Positions 48,434-61,522 of a DNA stretch of 64,000 bases are shown in pieces. Source of the DNA: Camillea tinctor (lineage: Eukaryota > Ascomycota > Sordariomycetes > Xylariales > Xylariaceae). The stretch covers positions 797,534-861,533 of the forward strand of contig MU394060.1 in the NCBI GenBank assembly GCA_022578605.1, in the 5' to 3' direction. Position 1 is the stretch's first letter. Each line of letters opens with the position of its first letter. Under the pieces are notes generated by a model. That model searched no databases. It was given only the letters and a program-made list of their open reading frames with translations, and had not been told where the DNA came from. Made by a program: the position numbers and the translations under genes.

Positions 48434-51400
48434 TCATTTCTCCGTATGCCCGTTGTTTAGTAGCATTTCTAGCACGATCTGTTGGCCCGCGACTTCTGGG
48501 TGAGCCATGCATATCTTGACCGTGCCCTTTGAATCAACTCCGTTATCAGTCGTACCCGTAGCGCTGAACCCGTTGGCTTTAGGGTTAGTGGAGCCTCCTG
48601 TTGGTCCCCTTACTCCGTAATCTAGGACCCTCACATCTCGACCGGCGATGATCTGGCGGAGTCGTCCATTTTCGGCGTTGCGAACTTCTACGTAGTCCTC
48701 GTTGAAGAGAAGCAGGTACTGTCCGTACATCGTAGCACCTTTGGCCTTCTTTTGCTTGCCCGAATACTCCATAATAACACTGCGGCTAACATCACCGTGC
48801 TTGTCAATATACACAGCGCAGTCCTCGTATGTGAGGAGGAACTCTTGATCATTAAGACGGAACATTCCCAAAGGCTTCTGGTCCGCAATGCGGTCTAAAA
48901 TATTGGCGATAGCAGCTTGATTTTCATCTGGTATTGTTAACGGGACCTTTTTGTCGAGTGTCATTAGTTCGAATCCCTTGGATGTTGCGATGGCAATATA
49001 TGACTGGAAAATGTTGAGTGAATAACATTCAACAGGTAGGTAAAAGTCGTCGTAATCACGGAAGCTCTCCGTTGTGCCTACGCCTCTCCGGCCGCCACCA
49101 AATAGACGCGACTTCTTCTCAGTTGCCTTTTGGAAAACCGGTTCGAGAACCTTGAACGTACTGTGCAAGCCTTCCTTCTTCTTGAAGAACACAAGCATTC
49201 GGTCCTTCATGCGGGCAGTTGCGAAGAACGAGACATCCTTGGCCAAACGCTGGGGAGATCGGCGAGGGTTGTCGTTCGCAGAAGCAGGGAAGTTAGAAGG
49301 GGGTGCGATTACATCGAGGGGGTAGGATATGAGATTTCTGTCTGATAGGACGAGCACTACAGAGAACTCTTCGAGGACAGCGATTTGGGTAACCCTAGCC
49401 ACCGAGACGGTCTAAAGGAGGCAAGTCAGTATAAATCTTCTACATGGAGTGTTCCTCTTACCTTAATCCAACCTCTCTGATCGCCGGCCTCTGCTACACA
49501 AACGCCAACGTCTGTTCCCACGGCCACCATGTTCTTGCCGAAAGCAGAGAACCCAGTAGCGCAATGCACACCAGCTCGGGAGATTGGGGCAGGACCACGA
49601 CCGGGCCCGAATGTCTTCTCCACCTCCCGGATAGCCCTATCAAGAGGAGTATTCCGGATGTGTACGCCCCCGACATACTTTCCAATAGCAGCTATCGAGT
49701 CATACGCAAATGCACTATCAGCCATGACACGGAGACGGAAAGGCTCTGCATTTTGAGCATGCAGAGCTTTAGCATGGCGTGTTTTCGCTTCGATGATCCT
49801 GTCGCACCAGTCTTGCCGAGCCTGCTGCGAGGGTGCGAACAGGGTATACACTTCATGCCCTAGGTGCTTTACACGGAACGGATAAAGAGTTCTCCCCTCG
49901 GTATCGATCGAGGTCACCGGCGTCAATTTCCCGACGGTTGTCGAATTAATAGACGAGTTAGTAGCTGCGTGTTCTAATCCAGGTCGTTCACCGGTATTCG
50001 ACACCACCTTGTTAAGCCGGATATCCGAAGCCGAATTCGCCGTCCGAGTCAATGGAGCCGCAATACCTTTTGGCTTGATTAAAGGATCATCCTGACTGCT
50101 TTCTAGAAATAGCAGAGGCATGGGGATAGGCTAATAGACACGGTTAGCTCGACTCTATCTTTAGGTGCATGTAATTGACTTACCTCCTTTGAGACGTCAT
50201 ATTTCTTGTCTTGCCTACTATCGCGCGAAATAATGAGTTTGGCAAGAATGAGATAATGATCAAAAAGCAGAGCGTGGGTATCAACCCAGCGCATACCCTT
50301 TGAACCCATCCGTTGCAGGTCGCCCTGTAATATGAGCTCGCGGCCAAGATGGTCGAGGTTGAGGTCAGCGTGGAATCCAGGCCGTAGGACGAGCATATTG
50401 TCTAGCTCAATCATTGTCACTTTCTTTTGCATCTCATCAACCTTAGCATCGCATTCCAAAGTCATCGCCTTGATCTCGTCGATTGCCCTGATCAAGTTGG
50501 TCTTCTCTTCACTATCCTGTTTCATTGGCTTCAAAACCGTAGTCAGAAGCAGCGAGTATCGTTGCAGCCGGGTGATGGGAGCTTTCAGATAGGTAGTCCA
50601 ATCAAGACGATTCGATCGACTATGTCCCCGGATTTGATCAAGAAATTGCCTAAACAAGAAGTTTCGTTCCGCTTCCCTCTTCACAAGATACTGTGCGTAA
50701 GGGAAGGCTGCGGCGTACTCAACATACGCCGTCCTCGCTTTTCGAACCCATTCGCGGAAAATATCACTGAAACCCACGATCCATGGGCCTTGCTCTTTCT
50801 GGCGATATTTCAACTGGGCGAGTAGATGATCCTTGTTCACATGCTCAACAGCATCTATCTTCCCGAACACTGCACTAATAAACTTGTCAAGTCTAGACTC
50901 GGCGATGATCCTAGGCTCGGAGTGGGTAAGTTGATCCCGGTATAGAACTCGCACCACCTCGATGTGGTCCATGTATAGCTCTTCACTCGTGACGATCTCA
51001 TGAAGAACGTTTTGCCGTTCAATCTCCTTCGGGCTTTTGCCTTCTATACTCTCTTTCGTCATATGATAGAACGATGCCCAGTCGACAGTTTTAACACCGC
51101 CAGACATGAGTTCATCCAGGTTGGCTTTCTTCAAGGTTCTGGTGCAATGGTGAGAATAGCACCTCCCTGGTACCTCATGGTTTGTCGTGTCTAGGTCAGA
51201 TTCATGTAGCTTAGGTGCATAACATCCACTCCCAGTGAGTTGCCATAGCACTCCGGATATGGAACCTTGTCCAAGCTTGAGCCATTCTTCATCAGGAACT
51301 AGGATACCTGCGTCTAACATGGATTCCGCAACCTGTGTGCTAAGAGCCTCGGCATCTGCGACATTCATAGTCGGGACCTTAACACAGAAGAGCCTAACCA

Positions 51401-53741
51401 GGCCATCCTCAACTGTCTTCCTCTTTAAATCGAGTTCGCCTTCAGTCATCTCCCGAATCCACTGGGATATACTGCTCAGGGCCCATGGCTCTGTGCAAGA
51501 ACGCATGTCAACCGATGTTAACTTGTCCGGTTGGAACTTCTTTCGCCGTCCGCTCGGTAGGGTGATCAAATCGTAGTTCATCGAGGATGGTGTACCCGTG
51601 TCGTATCCTTCGTATGGCAGCCCCTGTTGAGCTGCAAGTTGCGACTGCTGTCTCATATGCCTCAGTCGGGCATTACGCTCCTCGGCGGCATCTGTCTTGG
51701 ATCTGCCGGGTGGCTGGACCTGAGGTGATGTGCTGTGATTGGATAACGAGATAGACCTTTCGACCTGTAACTGTTGGGCATTCTGGCCGTAGTAGGCATC
51801 TGGCCCAGAATATGGACGAGAATCCACACTGAGAGAATATCCATGTTGATAAGCACTCCGGTTTGGTGACTGCGTCGAGAGCAAAGAACTACTATCCGAG
51901 CCGGTAGGGATTGCTGGAAGCGGTCTGTTCGACAACCCGGGATGATAGAACATGTCTGGATAATCGTCCTTATGGGGAGACTCGCTGCCGCTATGCCTCG
52001 AATTAAGAGAGACACGCTCATCCCCTTCGTCGAAACTGAGGCGGTGAGCTGATGGAGGCTGTAGTCCTCCAGTGCCTCCATAGTCCACATCGGCCTGTTC
52101 AAAGGCAGGATATTTATTGCTCTCGTGACTTCGCTGCGAGGCATGGTTACTGCGGGATGGGAGACCTGATCCATCCGAACGCATTATCTCGCTCGCGGGA
52201 GGCGAACCAACATTGTTGTCGTATGCCAGATGTCCCCCATACCCGCCTCCTGCTAGTCCGAGATCCATCCCAACGAAATCGCTATCGCTGCCTGGCTCTT
52301 CCCTGTGAGTCGGAAGAGTTGACTGAACAGCGACCTCAGGCTGGTTGAGGTACGGTAACGGAGCAGCGACTGAGCTAAAACGGCGGTCGTCCTCCTCGGC
52401 CTGCTGCAATGCCCAGACCCCAGCTGCACCTTCAGGATCACTCTCGTCCGTTTCGTCCTCCTGGATCAAGTGTGGATTAGCCAAATTGTTCCGGTTCAGC
52501 GTTGACGCATTCGACGAGTAACGGTTAACCCCAGAGGCGTCTTCTTGGCTGTTCAGGGTAGTGGCGTTAGAATGATAACTGGCGGTTGATGTCAAGCGGC
52601 GAAGATTCTGCAAGTCACCCTCGGGAAATATCCCGTTGCGTTGGTCAAGGCCTTCTGGTCTACCATGTAATGAACCACCTCTCCCAAGCTCGACCTCGAT
52701 ATCGTGCATGATATTATCCTGGGCTAGGTACTCCTGAGAAATATCGGGCGTGATACCACCATTGTAACTATATACCTCCTCTTCGGGATCCTCAACGGGT
52801 CGACTAGGAAGAGGTGCATTGGTGGGATGTCGCGCCAGACTGGACGCTGGCTGCGATGGGAGTGGTGGGGAAGGGAGAGGGGAGGGCGTGGAATTGGAGT
52901 CAGATGCCAGGTTCAAGAACGAATGGGGGTCATTTGCGGAATAATTAGGGCCCACTGGTATTTGCGAATATGTAGGATATGGCACCGAGGGGGTCGAAGC
53001 ATAAGATGACGCCGGTGGACTCCTACCACTATCCGAGTACGTGTTGGTATACTGGGCATCGTAGTCGGCGTACGTAGTCGGCGCCTGCGGGGGTTGGGCG
53101 GGAGCTGGAGCTGGAGCTGGCTGAGAAGCATACGTAGGCTGAGGCTGATAGTAAGGCGAGGGGTTTGCCGGTAGGCCGTACGTCTGATTGCCATACTGGT
53201 TGAAGGTGGGATAGGGTGCTGAACGCTGAGGACTCGTAGTACTGGTGTAGGCCGCTGGATTGTAGGGAGCCGGAGTGAAGCTCGCTGTGGTCGAGGTGGG
53301 ACTGTAAGGAGCAGCGGCTGTAGTCGTCTGCTGAGCCCATCGGTTTGATGGGTGTGGGTGATGCGGCAGGGACGTGGTAGGGGACCGAGGAAAGGCTTGC
53401 GGGTTGTACGTCGAGGGGGTGGGCGGAGACTGAGACTGAGACTGGTACGAATGTTGATATCCCGACATGGCAGGGTTCGAATTGCCATAGTTGTATCTGC
53501 TCGCTTCGGCCGAACCAGCTAAGAACAGCTCATCCTGAGATCCGGGCCCCCTAGCACTAGTGTTGATTGAGGGTGGGTAGGGTGGACGGGTGGTAGTGAC
53601 ACCAGCAGCATCGTCGCCGCTGTTGAAGCTAGGCCTTCGGGCGGGATAGGCAGAGGGCTCCGGGGAATGATGGTTCGCGACAGGATACTGTACAGGAGGT
53701 ATATGGCCATACCGGCGCTGATCATCACCTCTGAAGGACAT
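48434..53741 (-). CDS. ROM2: Rho1 guanine-nucleotide exchange factor (DEP-DH-PH-CNH)
   Basis: Three minus-strand exons (53741-50184, 50130-49462, 49411-48434) with GTAAG donors and TAG acceptors, all phase 0, give 1734 residues. Residues 1 to about 700 are disordered and rich in Pro, Ser, Tyr and Gln. A DEP-like domain follows (WALSSISQWIREM near 752 to 835), then the RhoGEF/DH domain at about 905-1095 (NVLHEIVTSEELYMDHIEVV, ITRLQRYSLLL), a PH domain at about 1120-1300 spanning the first intron, and a citron-homology (CNH) domain to the C terminus. Rom2-type proteins activate the GTPase Rho1 at the plasma membrane and so control the cell-wall-integrity MAPK pathway, glucan synthase and actin polarity. 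The arrangement across SKE-PIPMPLLFLES is characteristic. The N terminus is longer than in yeast Rom2. It is a conserved housekeeping gene, intact throughout. Confidence 0.95.
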
Positions 53742-54620
53742 GTTGAAGGTCGCGACAAGACTGCGGCCGCCGATATCGTAATCGCTGTTGTTACCGTCGT
53801 CGTTGCTGTCGCGCGGAGGCGGCAGAGTCTAGGCAGATAGGTAGGAAGCTAGGTATATTGGATGTAATGAAGGCTACCGTCGTTTTTAGGTGCCAGCAAC
53901 AAGCGAATGGCGGAATCGCATTGATAGTAGGGGTTCAAGTTTGGTTAGGTTGAAATTAAATTGCATCCCTATACATGTCTCCACTTCATTGTAAAGGTCA
54001 AGATAAAAGAAGGCGGTGGTATGCGACAAGACAAGATGTTGGGATCGCAGTGTACACTATTCCGAGTCGGTAATCAAGACGAAGAGACGAAAGATGCTAC
54101 GGAGAAGAGGCCTGCGTCGAGTATCCGGTGAGGGTGAGATGCCGAGAATTCGAAGACAAGCAGGTTGGTCGTAAGAAAGGATAGCCTAATGCACACACAC
54201 ATACACACACTCACCCACCCACGGCTGGCGGAAAAAGAGACAATGAGGAGGGGGGGTTTTACTCGTCGAACGGTGGGAATAGTGGGTGGGTTTGTATTGT
54301 GTGTATAGGTAAGTAAAGAAAAAGAAAGGTAGATTAAGGTATGTAGAAGTTAATGATACAGACAATACACACGACAGACCGTCCGTCTTTGGCTTTGGTC
54401 AAGGAGAGAGAGAGGTAAAGTTGACAACGAGCGTTTGAGTAATCTAGTAAGATTATTTTAGGTTCCAAGGTTGATAAATGTAGGAAACAGAAGGAAAGTG
54501 ATCATCACTTGCTCACTTGAGTTGTTGAAAGAGTCGAGGAGTTGTGGGGGCTTTACTTGGTAGGTGAAGTACTAAGATAGGTAGGTTTTTTTGGGCTGGG
54601 CTAGAAAAAAGAAAAGTGGG
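53742..54620. other. 5' flank of the Rho1 GEF gene
   Basis: A promoter and 5' UTR region for the minus-strand GEF. It has a CACA run near 54191-54210 and purine-rich tracts. No gene is seen. Confidence 0.45.
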
Positions 54621-55183
54621 GTTCCTTTTTAGCGGAATGCCTATTGCTACGGTAGGTTGATACTATTGCTACGGTACGCCACACACCCGCCACACACTAA
54701 GCCCAAGACTGCTAGTCAACCTTGGTACACGGCCACGGGTACATGCGCCCCCTAAATGGAAGTACCTTTTCTATCTCACGGTCGCAAAGTCAACTGCAAC
54801 TTGTACTAATTCAATTGAATTTAATTGTAACTGCAATTCATTTGCCTTCAAAAATTTCAACCCATTTCAACCACCATTATAACTGCAATTACGGCTGCAA
54901 CTGCAAAATATCTTTTACTAGCAATGGTACCCCACTTTAAGGTGCACGATCCTTAGTAATCGGAGGTACTTTCGTTATTGAAAAATATTGCGTAGCGTTA
55001 TGTAGGCAATTATACTTTGCGACTGTGAAATAAAAAAGGTACTTTCATTTGAGGGGCGTATGTACCCGTGGCAGTGTACCAAGGCTAGCTAGATGTCTTT
55101 AGGCTTAGTGTGTGGCAAATGTGTGGCGTACCGTAGCAATAGTATCAACCTACCGTAGCAATAGGCAAACCGCTTTTTAGAAC
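54621..55183. mobile_element. Foldback/MITE-like element with about 170-base inverted arms
   Basis: The left arm (54621-54790) and the right arm (55014-55183) are reverse complements. They share an uninterrupted match of about 45 bases containing GCTACGGTAGGTTGATAC, then differ by CCC against TTT, then match again through CCACACACTAAGCC. The arms continue inward with CACGGGTACATRCGCCCC and AAGTACCTTTT. Most differences are C/T transitions, as RIP would leave. The central 220 bases hold TGCAACT/AACTGCA repeats and no coding frame. It resembles a non-autonomous DNA transposon. The edges read GTGGGGTTC and CTGGGTTC, so a target duplication is possible but not proven. Confidence 0.8.
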
Positions 55184-58100
55184 TGGGTTCTTCGAGTTGT
55201 CTTGCAGAGGAGGGGATGGGGGAGGGGAGAGGGGGTATTCTACATTGCACACCGCACTAAATAGCATGTAGTGTAAGTACCTAACCTACCTAGAGAAAGA
55301 AGACCCTTTTAGCCCTAGCACGAGCCAAGTGCGGCGTGGCTGCCAAGGGCAGCGCCAACCAATAGGATACTCAGAAGGTAAAGAATTAAAAGCGCACGGG
55401 TCTGCCTTCTCAGCAGATTTCAACATTTCAGTTGTAAAGTGGTAATAGCGCGTGTGTATGCTGGTATAGACAGTGGTGGTAGTGTAGTAGTATTACCTAT
55501 ATTGAAATACTACCTACCTACATTCGGTACACTACTACCTAGGTGCTCAGATGCCTCAAGTGCACAATATAATAAATTCAAGGAATCCTACATCTTACCA
55601 TTAAACATCCGAACTTTTCTCCCTCTCTCTTTTTTGTTTTGTTTCCGATAGCCAATGTTGCAGTGCAGAAGAATTCTATGTAGTATATTTCTGCATGTAT
55701 TCCGTACACATTGCATATGTTCATCTGGTCTATGTTAATGTATCTACCCAACCTATAAAAGTCGTATTAAGTACTATGTTTTAAGGGCCAAAGTAACGTC
55801 AAATGCCTCCCTGCGCACTTATAAAATCAACGGATCGTTCTAGTTCCTGAAGGAGCATTTACCAAGTGTTTCGGGATATCATGGTTAAACAAACTAATCA
55901 TTCAACCTACCAATCTTGTAGGTAAGATACTTTTGTTTCCTGCAAAACTCTTATAGAACTACTGGTATGTGGTTAGATCAGGTACCTTAACTTCAATATC
56001 TCCACCCTGATAAACAAGCAGAAGTTTGTTCTATGTTAGTCAACTGTAGTGCGTATAGCTGACAGCTGAGTTGTCATTGTTTGGGTGAGATCGTCCACTC
56101 TTTTTTTTTTTCCTTTTTTCTTTTTTTTTTTATGGATTAGGTAGGTGTTAGCTAGGTGGTAACCTACATGTTGGTATCTACTATGTAGCCAAAAAGTGGT
56201 ATAACCTCACCAATTCATTGTCTCTCGAACTGAGACTGCCAATGGCTAAAATGTTGATTTGGCTAGCTATCTATTCATGTCAAACTTTCATTCATTACTC
56301 AATACATCGCATCACGTTGTTTCCCCCCTCCCCAGCTTCAAAGATTAAACTAACCTAATGAACTAGGTTAATAGGAGTCATGTTCCTCCTGGCTTTGTTG
56401 TTACTGAGTGGGGGGAGGGGGATTCGGCAGCAACAGCAGAGTGCCTGAGACACTGTACTGTATGTATTGTACAACTCACTGACCGAACCGCAATTGGTTC
56501 GCAATACGATAAACACAGCTGCTAATTCGCTCTAACCCGGCTTTTTGCAGACATGTACGGATCCGTTGCTCGATGACCCCGTACTGTAGAACAATTCCTT
56601 TTTTTTTCTTAAAAAACGCGCGGCTCGTGCGCATTTATTGCTGATAACTTGTTACATACCGTACCAACCTAGGATCACATTGCAGATATCTGCAACGGCA
56701 TCGCCGGTGACTGCTTAGGTGTCTCAACGCCTCGCATCAAGCTGTTTGATATTTGTTTACCTATGCATTTCTTTTTGATAGGGGAAAGAGAGGAAAGATG
56801 TATATATGAATATAGCTAGCTACGTAAAGCTACATAGAGAGGTATTGCCCATAGATGGAGATAGGAGGTCGTAAGTATTACATATAAGTTATTCGCAATT
56901 TAAGCTAATCTCAAACCACCGTGGTAACAACGAAATAGAAGAAAAAAAGTTCTCGAAGCAATAATACTAGGAATCATTCTATTAAACTTTGAATCTCTCT
57001 CTCTCTCTCTCTCCTCTCATCTGACTTTTATGTCCGTCTTAGCCAACTTGTGTATTGTAGCGGTGTTGTGTTAAATTAGCCCATCATAAAAAGTAAACAA
57101 AAAAAAATGAACAAAACAGCCAAGTTCACCATCCCCTCCCCTCACACCCCTCTCAATTTACTTACCCGTCATAGGGCTGAAGGGGTGATCTAAATTTAAC
57201 GACTGGAGATACCAATTTTAAAAACAACTCTGATAAGAAGTTTGTCTGTTTCTGGAATCGTCCCGATTGTAATACCGAAACCAAACCCGCATGAAATTAG
57301 CCGTTTCCCATGGTCAACAACACCAACCTAATCTACCTAAATACAAATTATTTTCTAGGGGTTCGCATCTCTTTTTTTTTTCTCTTCTGTCCTTCCTTCC
57401 TTTCTTTCTTCCTCTCTATCAATATTTCAAATACCTTGCAGCCGGAAACCCTCTCCTCCCCCCCAAGCTCAATTTTCGCAACGTTGTACTGATTCGGCAC
57501 CGACTTTCCGCTTCGGTATAGCTACTTAAACACCATACGATGGGCCGTGACGATCCCGAGCACGATGCTCCGAAACTCGAAAAGGAGTCTTCAGCTGCAT
57601 GACCGCCGTTGCAGAGTAGTTTCAACGTTCCAGACGAAATAGGTTGGCAAATAGCTAAACAGGTCAGGTAGGTAGATAAATAAATAGGTTAACTATATCA
57701 AATGTGCAAGTATGTGTAGAAAGGACAAGACCAGCCCCTGGAGGGTGACATTCAACTTCTGAATCAGATAACGCTTCAATTTACTGCTTATAACCAACTG
57801 GTTTAGGTATTACATATCTGCTTGTGACTCGAATGATCTGTCTTCCTCCCTCCTCCTCCCCCTCCTCCTCCCCCTCCTCCTCTCCCTCCTCCTTGGAATC
57901 CCCCTAGTCGATGACACGTGGTTTTGCTAAACTTAAGGTGCTCATTGTTTTTTTCTTACCCTTTCTTTGTCCCGTCGTGGCGCCCAAAGGGAGTGCATCT
58001 CGGTGACCTAAAAGATGGACCTGCAGCACACAAGTCGGTTCTGGACCCTCCTGTTTTTTTCCTTGTTCGCAGGGTTCGTGCTTCGTTTGTGGCTTTGGAT

Positions 58101-59035
58101 TTTTTTTCCAGATCAATGCGCGGAGTCGTCCTCAGCCACAGTTGTGCCCAATCAATCTAACCTACCTTAAACCTACCTCTACGTAAGGCGTATGTATTTA
58201 CACTTTCGGTTCGGTAAGATTTCACTAGTCTATGAAGCATGTTTTGATACTAGGTGGGTTTCTCACAGCCCTGATGGGCTCCCTCCTTGTGTATATACAC
58301 ATATTCTTCCCATATAGCAGGGGAACAGGAAATTCAGACAGTTAGCATGTGATATATTTGACCACAAGCGAACCAGTTGTATGGTAATGCTGTGTACTCA
58401 TATCCCTATTTCTCATACAGCATCCAAATCCATCTAGAGAGGCCTGGTCCGTCTAATTGATATCATTGATGTAAACCGTATCCGATGTCTACTATAACCT
58501 ATATATAACGAAAACAGAAGGATAGACAGGACAGTGGCAAAGCAATTGGAGTTAACGTATGAGATATAATTAGACCGTCATAGAATGTATGTAATGGATG
58601 TATTGAAGGTGTAGAAGGGAAAGGGAAAGTAGGTATTAGATCCACTACAGCAACCTAGAGATGTCTCATATACACATCAGGCACATAGGTTAGGTAGCTA
58701 CAATTAACATAGACCTATCAGCTATCATTTCCTCCGAAGTCGAGTAAAGAATCCGGACCTGGATACCATTCATCCAGCTTGTTCTGGTAATACTGTATCA
58801 TATATCATTGACTAGCGATCCCATATGAAGTTTGGAATCATCTTGAATTTCCGTGTTGGTCCACTTATTAGGGTAGTAATAGTAATTTCAGGTATAGGAT
58901 CATATCCACCAAAAGAAAAAGAAGTCTTCAGCCAATACTAGGGAATTATCCAAAGTACACTTCAATCTCTTTGGTATACAATGGGGTCTTTTCCGTTGGT
59001 AGGTATCACTCGCCGTGCCTAAACAGAAACCAGCA
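55184..59035. other. Intergenic, no gene supported; microsatellites
   Basis: About 3.9 kb without a supportable gene. It holds T/C homopolymer blocks at 56100-56133, a (TC)n run at 56993-57016, and a CTCC-rich tract at 57843-57893. A 20-codon frame at 57541 (MGRDDPEHDAPKLEKESSAA) has protein-like composition but no context to support it. Confidence 0.45.
57843..57893 (+). repeat. CTCC/CTC-rich low-complexity tract
   Basis: A pure-pyrimidine tract built of CCTCCTCCCCC units repeated three to four times. It could adopt a triplex or act as a strong pyrimidine promoter element; no adjacent gene is evident. Confidence 0.7.
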
Positions 59036-60223
59036 TTAACCCGTTAACTGTGCTATGCCCGATTTCTTTGCCTGCTCTGAACAGTGCCTCTTGTGCATAT
59101 CGGTCAGCTTCGGGGACATGTCGACTGTGGGGTGCTGTAACCTAGATAGATTGATATCTCTGCAGTGGGCTTTGGCACATGGCCAGATAATACTGAGGTT
59201 TTTCATGGACTCGAGCAAGGCACTCGGGCTTCTGTCGTAATTGGATGGTTGAGGGATAGGCCAGAGCTTAGCCCGAGCTAATGATTGTATAACAGAACCA
59301 AGAATGGCGGCACTACAGACAAGACTTCCACTGCGACAGTAAAGATCCATAGACTTCCCACATATGAGGTTATTAACCGATACGTCGAGACTTCTTAGCA
59401 GGTGTTCGATTATACGTAAGCGAGTGCTTGAAACGATTTCTGGGAGAATATTAGGATAATTGCCATATGACTATACAATGAGTGACTGACCATAGACTCC
59501 CGGGGGGTCTGTGAGGTCGTGAAACCATTCTTCAGCGAACGTAGAAACTCTTGGTCGCATTAGCCCCCCAGAGGAGCTGATATTGGTATGCGATGCTATC
59601 CATTCTAGAACGTCGGCGAAGTCCTTCAGGTCCCCGAGTTCCCAAGCGATCCATAAACGCTTCTCATAATATCCCGAGTCGCATAAGGATTCTACCCAAT
59701 GGGACTTGTCGACGTTTAGTATTCTCTGCCTCCATTCCCCGACCCAAGGCTGAAGCATACGAGTTAGCTCGTACTTATCGGTCAGAACAGTAACATTGTA
59801 TAGATGATCAAGGGTAACAACACTTGACGACACCCGATCGAAACGAAGATGTATTATATTTAGGATGGTTTCCAGGGCTCCAGCGTTATCCTCTGGGAGA
59901 TGAACCGTCCAGGGTTGATTATCAGATTTTTTGGATTCAGCAAAACCACCATAAAGCATCTTCTTCATCACCGGCGAAGCGCGAGATAACGTCTTAGGGC
60001 ACACCCGGAATGAACCATACGCAACCTCCCCCTCTCCTGGTTTTCCTGGCGTGTCCCTAGAAATGTGATTACATCGAAATTCGCCTGCCTGCAGGGTGAG
60101 ATCCCCATCCTCGTCGATAACTATTGGAGGAGGGGGAGAGCATTGCGGACAATGAAGGGTAAATTTCAAATCGTTGGTTGACTTCTGGCCAAATACAAAT
60201 GGCAGGGGCTTATTCGAAGCCAT
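59036..60223 (-). CDS. BTB/POZ domain protein
   Basis: Two minus-strand exons (60223-59491 and 59439-59036) encode 378 residues. The 51-base intron (GTCAGT donor, CCTAAT branch, CCCAG acceptor) is a multiple of three and removes an in-frame TAG at 59471-59473, so reading straight through would truncate the protein. The BTB fold spans about residues 35-165: a DGDLTLQAGEF strand, then FRVCPKTLSRASPVMKKMLYGGFAE, the LPEDNAGALETILNIIH helix and LYNVTVLTDKYELTRMLQPW. A helical BACK-like region follows, with a CxxH/C-rich tail (MKNLSIIWPCAKAHC). Such fungal BTB proteins are dimerising adaptors, some for Cul3 ubiquitin ligase; the partner here is unknown. An upstream in-frame ATG at 60256 would add 11 residues. 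Confidence 0.85.
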
Positions 60224-61522
60224 TTTTCGAAGTGGTAAGCTAATTGTTTGACCCAAAAGAAAGGAACCAGGCTGTGCGTTTGGTATTTGTAGTTAGCTAC
60301 TTTCCTTGCTACCCCATACGTGCACACGGAATCATGAGGCTGGCCAGGGTGCAAACCAACTGCTCGACGTTTAACTACCAATCCAATCGAGGTATCATTT
60401 CAGGGGAGAATAAGAAACAACATCGCATTAACAATACGCTCCATCCAGTATGTGGAGATATGTTCATACTTACCTAAGGTTAGACTGGGAATTAAGTACT
60501 GAGATGATAGGAATCTTCCTCCAGTTGTTTCGGCTTTCTCCCCATCCCTAGGTTAGGTAACTTGCTGGTAAGTGGCAGCAGTGGTAATCTGAAATGTCAC
60601 GTGTTGGTCGAGTAGATCAGATCGATAAGTAGTAGAGTGGTAGGTAGGTCTCAGACATGGACGATCACCAACAGGGAATAAATTGTGTTGTAAAGAAAAC
60701 AGCTGGGTGAGTGGGGTGTGAAATGTGTAGGTTACCTAGATAAATGAATATTTCGGTATACATAACTACCTAGGTAGGTATTCACTTGCTTACACTAGAT
60801 TCTCTCTAAACATCGATACCTATGCTCCGCATTTAGGGGGGACTGCGTTAAAGTTAAAAACAATTCGAGAGGATACTAGTACTAGTGTATGTATTTGGTA
60901 ACAATGTAGCACCATCGGTTACCGTGGTATTCGTTTGTACTAGGCACTAACCTAACCTAGGTTATATCCCATATGTAGAAGTGCATAGCTGGCAGCTTCC
61001 CCGAATATCGGTGGCCGATGTGATACGAAGCACTTAGGTAAGGTGCCCTCACCTGTGATGGTAAAGTGATATCATCGAATTTGTAATCTCGGGGTTAAGC
61101 ACCACATGTACACTAACTATGACGGCAGAGAGGTGCGGGGCAGCACACCCGCTTACATACTGGAACCCTTTCAACCCCCACCTTAAAATCTACTTTGTAC
61201 GTACTAACCTATCCATAGCAATGCAGCTACGGCCGCGAAGAAATGCGCCTATAGCGCGGGAAGGGCCCTAACTTAGTAACCTAGGTCTCGTCTCGGGTCC
61301 TTCCTCGTAGTCCGAGGGACCTTAGGTAAGGTGGATCGGCAACTACTATCTATGAGAGAACCCCTCCTCTCCAAAGCGGGCTAGAGGTACAAATTCGATG
61401 CAGAGCTCTTCTTCTTCTCCCACTTCTCCCTTCGTTTGACATTCATCGCCAACTTGAATTGACAACAATCAGCCTTGCACCGAAAAATCTACCTAGTTTA
61501 CCATCGAAATTAAGCTATCAAA
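60224..61522. other. Divergent intergenic region between BTB gene and SOD1
   Basis: A shared 5' region for two divergent genes. TACCTAGGTA and CCTTAGGTAAGG-type palindromic hexamers are frequent (60765, 60953, 61276, 61320). The last 120 bases are pyrimidine-rich (CTCTTCTTCTTCTCCCACTT), consistent with the SOD1 promoter and 5' UTR. No gene is supported within it. Confidence 0.45.

Noticed and set aside
57541..57603. 20-codon frame MGRDDPEHDAPKLEKESSAA
   Set aside because: Hydrophilic and protein-like but too short, with no clear splice partners on either side.
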